Assembly: GCA_020025735.1 (NCBI GenBank)
Contig: JAHHRP010000089.1
Span: 1-7,551, forward strand
DNA: 7,551 nt
Source: Evtepia sp.
GTDB lineage: Bacteria; Bacillota; Clostridia; Oscillospirales; Oscillospiraceae
Direction: 5' to 3'
Shown here: one piece after another, positions 1 through 6,216 of the stretch
How the letters are laid out: each line of letters opens with the position of its first letter
Position numbering within the stretch: position 1 is the first letter of the stretch
Position numbers and translations under genes: made by a program
Notes under the pieces: generated by a model
What the model was told of the DNA's origin: nothing
What the model saw: only the letters and a program-made list of their open reading frames with translations
The model's database searches: none

Positions 1-1
1 A

Positions 2-49
2 TATATGGTTGGCGCCAAGCGAGGAGAGAAAGGGGGCGAGGCAGAATGA
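2..49 (+). CDS. C-terminal end of a probable nucleoside ABC transporter ATP-binding protein (partial)
   Basis: Of the three plus-strand frames at the left edge, only this one reaches a stop before the first permease. The stop TGA overlaps the permease start as ATGA. The 15 visible residues read YMVGAKRGEKGGEAE. The opening resembles the usual C-terminus of NupO/BmpA-linked ATPases, which ends in a hydrophobic LYMAG-like segment followed by a charged tail. In this importer class the ATPase gene usually sits immediately upstream of the two permeases, so gene order supports the call. No Walker motifs are visible because the gene lies almost wholly outside the window. The identity is inferred from position plus a very short peptide. 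Confidence 0.55.
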   Translation, partial: YMVGAKRGEKGGEAE

Positions 50-1305
50 AAGCACGCATCAGCACATGGATGCAGAAGGAGGCAGTTCGGTCCATCCTGG
101 CCTCTATCCTTTCTATCATCATCGGTCTGGTGGTGGGCTGCGTTATCATCGTGATCGTTGGCATGAGCAGTGACAATCTGACCTTGTCCAGTGCTTGGGA
201 CGGCATCCGCCTGATCTTTGGCGGGATTTTCAGCACGGGACGAGATGCTGCGGGAGCGCTCACGTTTGGCTGTAACCCGACAAGTCTGGGCAACATGCTC
301 TTCCGGGCTACGCCTCTGATCCTCACGGGTCTGTCCGTGGCGGTGGCATTCAAAACAGGACTGTTCAATATCGGCGCACCAGGGCAGTACCTTATGAGTA
401 CTATGGTGACCCTGATGCTGGCTTTGGGGATTCCTACGGAGACAGTGCCAGCTGGCCTTGTCTGGGTGATCGCCTTTGTGGGTGGCTGTCTGGCTGGCGC
501 AGCGTGGGGGGCAATCCCTGGTCTGCTCAAGGCGTTTTTGAACATCAATGAGGTTCTGGCCTGCATCATGACCAACTGGCTGGCAGCCAACCTGGTCACT
601 TGGATGTTTGATATCAGCAACTTTAAAAACGTGGTAGAAAACACCAAGTCGGGCTACATTTATAAAACGACGTTCAACGGTGTGGCCACGCCGAAGATGG
701 GATTGGATCAGATCTTCCCCAACTCCCAGGTGAACATGGGCATTGTCATTGCGATCGTCATTGCGATTCTCATGTATATTATGATGAGCAAGACTACATT
801 GGGTTATCAGCTCAAGGCTTGTGGGGCAAACCGCCATGCAGCCCGGTATGCAGGGATTCAGGATAAGCGGAATATCGTGCTGTCTATGGCCATTGCTGGG
901 GCCTTGGCCGGGGCAGGTGCCGCATTGTACTATCTGTCAGGGAACACGGAATTCTATTGGTCTACCTATCAGTCGCTGCCCAGCACAGGCTTTAACGGCA
1001 TTCCGGTGGCCCTGTTGGCCGTGAACCATCCCCTTGGGGTGATTTTCACTGGCTGCTTTATGTCCATGCTGGACATTGCCGGACTGCAGCTAACCAACCT
1101 GACGGCATATAACGAGTACATTACTGATGTCATCATTGCTACCATTGTCTATCTGAGTGCCTTCTCTCTGGTGATTAAAATGTTCATCAGCAGCCGGAAA
1201 AAGCGTAAGGATCGTCAAGCAGCAGTTCCAGACCCAGGCCCGGCGGAGGGGGGACAGGCGTCTCCCACAGCCTCTGAGCACGAGAAAGGAGGCGAGGACG
1301 CATGA
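46..1305 (+). CDS. Nucleoside-type ABC transporter, first membrane permease (NupP/BmpB-like, BPD_transp_2 family)
   Basis: This is a 419-residue polytopic inner-membrane protein, one half of the translocation pore of a probable nucleoside importer that would work with a lipoprotein receptor and an ATPase. The first membrane helix spans about residues 16-40, and further hydrophobic helices fill about 85-380. The family motif FNIGAPGQ at 107-114 corresponds to the FNIG-EGQ motif of NupP/RbsC-type permeases. The segment GYQLKACGAN (253-262) followed by AARYAGI is the typical cytoplasmic coupling loop that contacts the ATPase. The last ~38 residues (382-419) are hydrophilic and rich in charge, Pro and Gly, a cytoplasmic tail. 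A ribosome binding site (AAAGGGGG, about 29-36) precedes the ATG. The gene overlaps the next permease by ATGA. The family is secure; the substrate (purine or other nucleosides) is inferred from resemblance to NupP and could instead be another small solute. Confidence 0.88.
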   Translation: MKARISTWMQKEAVRSILASILSIIIGLVVGCVIIVIVGMSSDNLTLSSAWDGIRLIFGGIFSTGRDAAGALTFGCNPTSLGNMLFRATPLILTGLSVAVAFKTGLFNIGAPGQYLMSTMVTLMLALGIPTETVPAGLVWVIAFVGGCLAGAAWGAIPGLLKAFLNINEVLACIMTNWLAANLVTWMFDISNFKNVVENTKSGYIYKTTFNGVATPKMGLDQIFPNSQVNMGIVIAIVIAILMYIMMSKTTLGYQLKACGANRHAARYAGIQDKRNIVLSMAIAGALAGAGAALYYLSGNTEFYWSTYQSLPSTGFNGIPVALLAVNHPLGVIFTGCFMSMLDIAGLQLTNLTAYNEYITDVIIATIVYLSAFSLVIKMFISSRKKRKDRQAAVPDPGPAEGGQASPTASEHEKGGEDA

Positions 1306-2333
1306 CATTTCTCATTCAACAGACTCTCATCTATGCGGTGCCCCTGATGATCGTGGCTTTGGCTGGTGTTTTTGCGGAACGCAGCGGTATCATCAACCTG
1401 GCCCTGGAAGGCATCATGATTTTTGGGGCGTTTATTGGCGTCCTCTTTGTGCGAACCATGCAGGGCTCGGAGTTTTTTACCGCTGCCAAGGCGGCGGGAG
1501 ATTGGGCTACACTTCAGGGATTGGAGATCCTGGCCATGTTGGTGGCGGCATTGTTGGGCGCAGTGTTTTCTCTGCTGCTCTCCTTTGCCTCCATCAATCT
1601 GCGGGCAGACCAGACCATTGGTGGTACCGCCCTGAACCTGATGGCTCCAGCACTAGTTCTTTTCTTCATTCGCATCATTGCCAACCAGAACACCCTTCAG
1701 CTTGCTGAAGGAGATGCTGCCAGCTGGTTTATGATGAAAAAGACCATGTTTGGCTATGGTCGTATGGAGGAAATGAACCCACTGGGTGAGATTTTCCTCA
1801 ATCGGGTCTATTTGGCAACCTATCTTTGTATTCTTCTGTTCGTGGTTTTGGCAATTTTGCTTTACAAGACTCGCTTTGGCCTGCGGCTGCGTTCCTGTGG
1901 TGAGAATCCCCAGGCGGCGGACTCTTTGGGAATCAACGTCTACAAAATGCGCTACGCTGGTACCACCATTTCCGGTGCTCTGGCGGGGATGGGGGGCTTT
2001 GTCTATGCCTTGACCACGGCCAACTGTACGTCCAATGGTGACGTGGCGGGTTTTGGCTTCCTGGCCTTGGCCGTGATGATTTTTGGCAACTGGAAACCGT
2101 TGAACATTGCGGGGGCTTCTCTTCTCTTTGGCCTGTTCAAGTGTATTGCTGCCAGTTATGCCAGCATCGACATCAACGGTGACGGGGTTTTCCTGTTGGC
2201 CAATCTGGGGATCAGTTCCCATTTCTACCGGATGCTGCCCTATTTGATTACCCTCATTGTGCTGGCCTTTACCTCAAAGAATTCCCGTGCCCCCAAGGCA
2301 GAGGGAATCCCTTATGACAAGAGCACACGCTGA
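1302..2333 (+). CDS. Nucleoside-type ABC transporter, second membrane permease (NupQ-like, BPD_transp_2 family)
   Basis: This 343-residue multi-spanning membrane protein is the partner permease of the preceding gene. The first helix is about residues 8-24, followed by ERSGIINLALEG (26-37), a hallmark of the NupQ/YufQ side of this transporter class. The segment TRFGLRLRSCGENPQAAD (190-207) and the GI that follows form the coupling loop facing the ATPase. The conserved GFGFLALAVMIFGNW stretch (250-264) is also typical of the family. The start is fixed by a near-perfect AAAGGAGG at 1285-1292, nine bases before the ATG, and by the ATGA overlap with the upstream stop, which suggests translational coupling. 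A strong terminator follows about 8 bases after the stop, so this is the last gene of the operon. Length and motifs are normal and I see no damage. Substrate is inferred, as for its partner. Confidence 0.88.
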   Translation: MTFLIQQTLIYAVPLMIVALAGVFAERSGIINLALEGIMIFGAFIGVLFVRTMQGSEFFTAAKAAGDWATLQGLEILAMLVAALLGAVFSLLLSFASINLRADQTIGGTALNLMAPALVLFFIRIIANQNTLQLAEGDAASWFMMKKTMFGYGRMEEMNPLGEIFLNRVYLATYLCILLFVVLAILLYKTRFGLRLRSCGENPQAADSLGINVYKMRYAGTTISGALAGMGGFVYALTTANCTSNGDVAGFGFLALAVMIFGNWKPLNIAGASLLFGLFKCIAASYASIDINGDGVFLLANLGISSHFYRMLPYLITLIVLAFTSKNSRAPKAEGIPYDKSTR

Positions 2334-2341
2334 GATTGTTT

Positions 2342-2390
2342 GGCCCCCTTGCGTTTCTTTCAGTAGAAAGAAGTGCGAGGGGGCCGTTTT
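2342..2390 (+). terminator. Rho-independent terminator of the ABC transporter operon
   Basis: The left arm 2342-2361 (starting GGCCCCC) pairs with 2366-2385 (ending GGGGGCC) across the 4-base loop AGTA. This gives a 20-bp stem with only three G-T wobbles, followed by GTTTTT. It begins about 8 bases after the second permease stop. Confidence 0.95.
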
Positions 2391-2478
2391 TGGGGTTGCT
2401 CTGCTGGCGCAAAGTTGATTCTGTGGGCTTTTCTGAAAAACTGGAGCGGAAGGGGGAAAGATTTTTCAGAGGAGCTTC
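2391..2478. other. Intergenic stretch between the transporter terminator and the SRP RNA promoter
   Basis: No supported gene. The only structure I see is a 9-bp inverted repeat, TCTGAAAAA at 2432-2440 and TTTTTCAGA at 2462-2470, separated by 21 bases. It is AT-rich, lacks a T tail after the right arm, and lies just upstream of the -35 box of the next promoter. It could be an upstream A/T-rich promoter element or chance. Confidence 0.4.
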
Positions 2479-2507
2479 TTGATTATTGAGAGAAAATGTT
2501 GTATGAT
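2479..2507 (+). promoter_or_regulatory. Vegetative (sigma-A type) promoter for the SRP RNA
   Basis: A -35 box TTGATT (2479-2484) is followed after exactly 17 bases by a -10 box TATGAT (2502-2507), five of six matches to TATAAT. Initiation would fall near 2513-2516, about 35 bases before the expected mature 5' end of the SRP RNA. No other promoter is evident before dnaX, so it probably also feeds dnaX and ebfC by read-through. Confidence 0.75.
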
Positions 2508-2548
2508 ATAGCACAAGAGTCTGCCAGATACCATCTCGGTGTCGGGCA

Positions 2549-2820
2549 TGGCCGCACTAGTCGGGGAGATAGCGGTGCCCTATACCTGCAATCCGCTGTA
2601 GCAGGGATGAATCCCGGACCCCCGGAGGCCTCTTGTTTTGTTAGTTGCCAGTAAGCGGTGATGATAAATCGGTCCCGCGCAACGGGGCACTGTGAACCGT
2701 GTCAGGCGGGGAACCGAGCAGCACTAAGCAGAACGCTCCGTGTGCCGTGGGCTTGCCGATTTTGAGCTGGCTGCTGGTGAGACAGGAATGAGAGGTTCTT
2801 CAAAGGCCGGTGTGCGGTCC
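2549..2820 (+). ncRNA. ffs: Signal recognition particle RNA, large Gram-positive (Alu-containing) type
   Basis: This RNA is the scaffold of the signal recognition particle, which binds Ffh and targets membrane and secreted proteins. The apical Ffh-binding domain is clear: GTCAGG (2701-2706), a CGG/CCG stem capped by the tetraloop GGAA (2710-2713), and AGCAGC (2717-2722), the conserved asymmetric loop. The 5' part contains the Alu-domain signature around 2567-2606 (GATAGCGGTGCCC, then CTGCAATCCGCTGTAGCAGGG), very close to the Bacillus subtilis small cytoplasmic RNA. The ends pair: GCCGCAC (2551-2557) with GTGCGGT (2812-2818). The length of about 270 bases matches the Bacillus form of about 271. 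The exact ends are estimated from this pairing. The position directly upstream of dnaX-ebfC is the classical Firmicute order. Pairing continues outward into flanking sequence, suggesting a longer precursor that is trimmed. Confidence 0.95.
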
Positions 2821-2856
2821 TGCCGGATCCCGAAGGTGGTGGCAGGCTCGTTTTTT
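2819..2856 (+). terminator. Probable terminator or attenuator after SRP RNA, upstream of dnaX
   Basis: CCTGCC (2819-2824) pairs with GGCAGG (2841-2846), with an imperfect inner stem and a CGAA apex. After a 4-base spacer comes a run of six T (2851-2856). The moderate stem and the spacer suggest partial termination. dnaX begins only 18 bases after the T run with no visible promoter of its own, so some read-through is required. Confidence 0.65.
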
Positions 2857-2874
2857 CTGCAAGGGAGGGGAAGA

Positions 2875-4644
2875 ATGGTGTACCAGGCTTTGTATCGAAA
2901 ATGGCGTCCCCGCACCTTTGATGAGGTGGTGGGTCAGCCGCATATCACGGAGACGTTGAAGCGGCAGGTGGCTGCGGGACGGTTATCTCACGCCTATCTT
3001 TTTACGGGAACCCGTGGCACAGGTAAGACCACATGTGCCAAGATTTTGGCTCGGGCAGTGAACTGCCAGCATCCTGTGGACGGCAACCCATGCAACGCTT
3101 GTCCAGCCTGCCTTGGCATTGAGAATGGTTCCATTTTGGATGTGCTGGAACTGGATGCGGCATCCAACAACGGGGTGGACCAGATCCGGGCGCTTCGGGA
3201 CGAAGCAGCTTATACGCCAGCTTCTGTGACCAAGCGGGTGTATATTGTGGATGAGGTTCACATGCTCTCCACTCCGGCGTTTAACGCCCTGTTGAAGATT
3301 TTGGAGGAGCCGCCGGCACATTTGATGTTTATTTTGGCCACGACGGAACTGCATAAAGTCCCAGCAACCATAAAGTCTCGCTGTCAGCAGTTTGCGTTCA
3401 AGCGGATCTCTCCCCAAGCGCTGACCGGGCGGCTGTCTTATGTAGCACAGCAGGAGGGAATTCCTCTTACGCCTGATGCTGCGTCACTGCTGGCTCGTCT
3501 GGCGGATGGCGGTCTACGGGATGGTCTGTCTTTGTTGGATCAGTGTGGTGGAATTCAGGGAACGTTGGATGAGGGGGCTGTTCTGGAGGTGTTGGGCCTG
3601 GCGGGCAGCCGCCGTACGGCTGCGTTGCTGGATTGTGTTGCGCGAGAGGATACCTCTGGGGCACTGACCCAGTTGGACAGCCTCTATCGGGATGGAAAAG
3701 ACATGGGGGCCTTGCTGGGAGAATTGGCTGGGTTTGTTCGGGATTTGCTCATCTGGAAGACTGCGCCTGAGGGCGGTCAGGGCTTACTCACAGGGGGATA
3801 TGAGGAGAGTACCTTGCACGCCTTGGAGGAGGCCTTCACCGCAGGGGAGCTGGTGCAGATGATGACCATTTTGCAAACCGTCCAGGCAGAACTCTATCGC
3901 AGCAGCAGTCGGCGTCTGGATGCAGAACTGTGCCTGATCCGTCTGTGTGATCGGCGGCTGTCAGATACCCCGGAGGGACTGTCTGCCCGGATCAGCCGTT
4001 TGGAAGAGCAGTTGTCCCATGGCTTATTGCCTGGCCCCCAGGCAGCGTCTCTGCCAGCAGAGCCGACCAGCTCAGTGCCGGAGCCTCAGAGCCAGCCAGC
4101 GCCGGAGCCGACCCGGGCAGAAGACCGTCCCCCTTGGGAAGACCCAAATGAGGAGGAAGAGGAGCCATTTGTCTTTCATGACGAGGAGGCAGAGGGGGCA
4201 GAGGGGGCACCTCCTTGGGCAGAAGAACCTCCCTCCATCTCCCCCCATCCGTCTGTTCCTGAGCAAGAGCCTCCACAGCAGGCACCTTCTCAGGGGGGGG
4301 CGGCAGGCAGTGGAGACTGGGCTGGCTTTTTGGCCAGTTTGAAGGATATGCCTCCTATGGTGCAGTCTTTCCTACGCAAGCCCCAGGCGGTCACAGGAAC
4401 GTTTGAGGAACATACCCTTACCATCTGGACGGATTCGGAAATGACTCGTGAGGTGCTCAAACGGGGGCAGACCCCTGCTTTGCTGGCCAAAGCGGCCGAG
4501 GCATACATCGGCAGCCCCCGCCGGATCGTTTTCCAAGTGGGCCAGCCCCAATCGCCCTCGCCTGCACAGGAGGCTGGGACGGCAGACAAGTTTGATGATT
4601 TGTTGGCTTTGGGCCAGCAGTTTGGCAATTTTACCGTAAAATAA
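2875..4644 (+). CDS. dnaX: DNA polymerase III subunit gamma/tau
   Basis: DnaX is the ATPase of the clamp loader; it loads the sliding clamp and, as tau, links the loader to the replicative polymerase. The 589-residue product starts MVYQALYRKWRP, the standard N-terminus. Key motifs are Walker A GTRGTGKT (45-52), four zinc cysteines C64, C73, C76 and C79, Walker B IVDEVH (124-129), sensor 1 ATT (155-157), the SRC motif with arginine finger R169, and sensor 2 region GGLRD (212-216). The collar domain ends near residue 385. A Pro/Glu-rich linker (about 390-480) follows, then a C-terminal domain (about 481-556) and a short conserved tail FDDLLALGQQF. The reading frame is open back to 2740, but that stretch is SRP RNA and terminator. 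The ATG at 2875 has AAGGGAGGGG just upstream, so I choose it. A run of eight G (4293-4300) lies in the linker. ebfC follows after 23 bases. Confidence 0.97.
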   Translation: MVYQALYRKWRPRTFDEVVGQPHITETLKRQVAAGRLSHAYLFTGTRGTGKTTCAKILARAVNCQHPVDGNPCNACPACLGIENGSILDVLELDAASNNGVDQIRALRDEAAYTPASVTKRVYIVDEVHMLSTPAFNALLKILEEPPAHLMFILATTELHKVPATIKSRCQQFAFKRISPQALTGRLSYVAQQEGIPLTPDAASLLARLADGGLRDGLSLLDQCGGIQGTLDEGAVLEVLGLAGSRRTAALLDCVAREDTSGALTQLDSLYRDGKDMGALLGELAGFVRDLLIWKTAPEGGQGLLTGGYEESTLHALEEAFTAGELVQMMTILQTVQAELYRSSSRRLDAELCLIRLCDRRLSDTPEGLSARISRLEEQLSHGLLPGPQAASLPAEPTSSVPEPQSQPAPEPTRAEDRPPWEDPNEEEEEPFVFHDEEAEGAEGAPPWAEEPPSISPHPSVPEQEPPQQAPSQGGAAGSGDWAGFLASLKDMPPMVQSFLRKPQAVTGTFEEHTLTIWTDSEMTREVLKRGQTPALLAKAAEAYIGSPRRIVFQVGQPQSPSPAQEAGTADKFDDLLALGQQFGNFTVK

Positions 4645-4651
4645 TCGGAGC

Positions 4652-4658
4652 AAAGGAG
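4652..4658 (+). promoter_or_regulatory. Ribosome binding site fixing the ebfC start
   Basis: AAAGGAG lies nine bases before the ATG at 4668. This supports that start over the later in-frame ATG codons (for example in GMGMPGLNMDM), so the Gly/Lys-rich leader is part of the protein. Confidence 0.8.
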
Positions 4659-4667
4659 CAACGTGAT

Positions 4668-5033
4668 ATGGCAAAAGGATATGGACGCCCCCCCATGGGA
4701 CGCAAGGGGAGCAAGGGCATGGGGATGCCCGGACTGAACATGGATATGATTAAGCAGGCCCAGAAGATGCAGGCAGACATGGAACGCACGCAGGCAGAAC
4801 TTCAAGAGAAGGAGTATACTGCCACCGCTGGCGGAGGGGTGGTCTCTGCTACGGTGGACGGCAAACACACCTTGAAGGCGCTGACCATCGACCCGGAAGC
4901 AGTGGACCCGGAAGATGTGGAGATGCTTCAGGATATGGTGATCGCTGCAGTCAACGAAGCGGTCCGTGCCGCCATGGAAGACATGAGTACCAGCATGGGC
5001 AAGCTTACTGGCGGGATGAATCTGCCCTTTTAA
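4668..5033 (+). CDS. ebfC: YbaB/EbfC family nucleoid-associated DNA-binding protein
   Basis: This 121-residue protein belongs to the YbaB/EbfC family, small dimeric DNA-binding proteins associated with the nucleoid; their exact cellular role is not settled. The N-terminal 25 residues are rich in Gly, Lys, Arg and Met, a flexible basic leader common in clostridial members. MIKQAQKMQADMERTQAEL (27-45) is the characteristic N-terminal helix, GGGVVSATVDGKHTLKALTIDPE (55-77) the central sheet, and DMVIAAVNEAVRAAMEDM (89-106) the second long helix; the tail GMNLPF (116-121) is typical. The gene lies 23 bases after dnaX, the standard order, and ends about 30 bases before a strong terminator. recR, which often follows in Firmicutes, is not here. 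I see no frameshift or truncation. Confidence 0.95.
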   Translation: MAKGYGRPPMGRKGSKGMGMPGLNMDMIKQAQKMQADMERTQAELQEKEYTATAGGGVVSATVDGKHTLKALTIDPEAVDPEDVEMLQDMVIAAVNEAVRAAMEDMSTSMGKLTGGMNLPF

Positions 5034-5062
5034 AACAGGGTAAGGGTTTGGAATTGACAGAA

Positions 5063-5104
5063 AAAAACCTTCGTATCAGCGACTGGACTGATACGAAGGT
5101 TTTT
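5063..5104. terminator. Bidirectional rho-independent terminator between convergent genes
   Basis: A perfect 17-bp stem pairs 5063-5079 (AAAAACCTTCGTATCAG) with 5088-5104 (CTGATACGAAGGTTTTT) around an 8-base loop. The arms begin with A-runs and end with T-runs, so each strand yields a hairpin followed by U. It serves dnaX-ebfC on the plus strand and the glycosylase/spoVA transcripts on the minus strand. Confidence 0.95.
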
Positions 5105-5178
5105 GATTTTCGTGTGTTCTGCCAGGTTTGGACAACAAAGTGGAAGAGATGATGTCAAAAGAACGGGTGGAGAAAGGA

Positions 5179-5760
5179 TCACCAGGGATGCGGAAGGAAA
5201 GTGTCTGGGCAGAGTTGTCGTATTTTTTCCTGGAGTCCTTTCAAATCCACAAAGGTTTCCGGTCTTTTTTCTGGGTCACGGAGAAGGGCGGAGGGATGAT
5301 AGATGGCGGTGATCTGTACTCCAGCACGGTCAAACCACTGCCCGTGCTGACGGGTAATGCGGAAGTCCTTGTCAATGATTCTCATGGCGGCGATACGTCC
5401 TAAGCAGACAATAATTTTTGGCCGCAGCAGTGCAGTTTGGGCGCGGAGATAGCCGATACAGGCATCCTGCTCTGTGTGTAGTGGGTCTCGGTTCCGGGGA
5501 GGACGGCACTTGACGATGTTGGCGATGTAGACGTTGGAGCGATCCAAGTCGATCACCGACAGCATCAGATCCAGCAGCTTTCCTGCTGGGCCTACAAAGG
5601 GTTCTCCCTGTAGATCTTCCTGTTCTCCAGGGCCTTCCCCGATGAACAGGACATCCGCCTGACGGCTGCCTACTCCAAAAACCACATGGGTACGGGTCTC
5701 TGCCAGGGGACAGTTTTTGCACTGCTGACACTGGCCTTCCAATTCCTCCCACGTCACCAT
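5179..5760 (-). CDS. Family 4 uracil-DNA glycosylase (iron-sulfur type)
   Basis: The enzyme removes uracil from DNA that arises by cytosine deamination or dUTP incorporation, starting base excision repair. The 193-residue product has the family 4 layout. Four presumed [4Fe-4S] ligands are C14, C17, C85 (in NIVKCRPP) and C101. The active-site motif GEGPGEQED spans 41-49, PFVGPAGKLLD 54-64, and the C-terminal motif HPSALLRDP 155-163. This closely follows the Thermus UDGa pattern of CxxC, GEGPG, VKCRPP and HPAYLLR. The frame stays open upstream to 5841, but the ATG at 5760 has a perfect AAAGGAGG nine bases before it (5770-5777) and gives the normal N-terminus MVTWEELEGQC, so I choose it. A good vegetative promoter lies upstream inside the end of spoVAE. 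The bidirectional terminator follows downstream. The family is well supported; activity is inferred. Confidence 0.94.
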   Translation of the reverse strand: MVTWEELEGQCQQCKNCPLAETRTHVVFGVGSRQADVLFIGEGPGEQEDLQGEPFVGPAGKLLDLMLSVIDLDRSNVYIANIVKCRPPRNRDPLHTEQDACIGYLRAQTALLRPKIIVCLGRIAAMRIIDKDFRITRQHGQWFDRAGVQITAIYHPSALLRDPEKRPETFVDLKGLQEKIRQLCPDTFLPHPW

Positions 5761-5812
5761 GGTCGGCTCCCTCCTTTCACCATGCCGGATGGGCACGGGG
5801 CTTTCTGAAGTC

Positions 5813-5841
5813 ATTATAGCAGTCGCAGGAGGAAAAGGCAA
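5813..5841 (-). promoter_or_regulatory. Vegetative (sigma-A type) promoter for the uracil-DNA glycosylase
   Basis: On the minus strand a -35 TTGCCT (5836-5841) and a perfect -10 TATAAT (5813-5818) are separated by exactly 17 bases. It starts a few bases after the spoVAE stop and would give a leader of about 45 bases carrying the AAAGGAGG site. It indicates expression independent of sporulation. Confidence 0.75.
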
Positions 5842-5847
5842 CGGGGA

Positions 5848-6216
5848 TCATTTTTTGGGCTTGGCTCGGAAGAGGATCGCAGCCAGATAACCAAAGAACA
5901 CAGCGGCAGTGATGCCTCCGGCAGTAGCGGTAACGCCGCCAGTAAGAACGCCCAGGAAGCCCCGCTGGGCGACTGCTTCCTGCACGCCTTTGGACAGGTT
6001 CCAGCCGAAGCCAGTTAGAGGGACTGTGGCACCTGCCCCACACAGGTCCACCAGATGCTGGTATAGGCCGGTTGCTCCGAGGATGACTCCAACGACCACA
6101 TAAAGAACCAGAATACGGGCAGGGGTAAGACTGGTCTTGTCGATGAGGATTTGCCCCACCAGACATAGCAGGCCGCCGCAGAGGAAGGCAGCCAGATAAG
6201 TGCCAGGACTACTCAT
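5848..6216 (-). CDS. spoVAE: Stage V sporulation protein AE (SpoVAEb type)
   Basis: This small membrane protein belongs to the SpoVA complex, which moves dipicolinic acid into the forespore during sporulation and releases it at germination. The 122-residue product is close to the Bacillus SpoVAEb length. Hydrophobic segments lie at about residues 6-24, 34-52 and 98-117. A conserved stretch GAGATVPLTGFGWNLSKGV (60-78) sits between the second and last of these, and the tail is short and basic. The frame is open further upstream, but the ATG at 6216 has AAAGGAG (6224-6230) seven bases before it and overlaps the spoVAD stop as ATGA, so the two are probably translationally coupled. No terminator separates it from the downstream glycosylase, so read-through is possible. 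The family call is firm; role is from knowledge of the family. Confidence 0.94.
   Translation of the reverse strand: MSSPGTYLAAFLCGGLLCLVGQILIDKTSLTPARILVLYVVVGVILGATGLYQHLVDLCGAGATVPLTGFGWNLSKGVQEAVAQRGFLGVLTGGVTATAGGITAAVFFGYLAAILFRAKPKK

Noticed and set aside
1653..2222. Minus-strand frame of 189 codons opposite the second permease
   Set aside because: The opposite strand carries a clear permease with family motifs; this frame has low-complexity polar content and no family resemblance.
2740..2874. Open extension of the dnaX frame 45 codons upstream of the chosen start
   Set aside because: It lies within SRP RNA and its terminator, has no family resemblance, and the ATG at 2875 has its own ribosome binding site and gives the standard DnaX N-terminus.
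4189..4209. Short tandem repeat GCAGAGGGG (about 2.3 copies of 9 bases) in dnaX
   Set aside because: It encodes AEGAEGA in the flexible acidic linker, keeps frame, and is ordinary low-complexity linker sequence.
4290..4868. Minus-strand frame of 192 codons opposite dnaX and ebfC
   Set aside because: It crosses two real genes and their junction, shows no recognisable domain or ribosome binding site, and reads as a shadow of GC-rich coding sequence.
5761..5841. Extension of the glycosylase frame upstream of 5760
   Set aside because: It would include the promoter -10 box and the perfect AAAGGAGG site, and it does not resemble family 4 N-termini.
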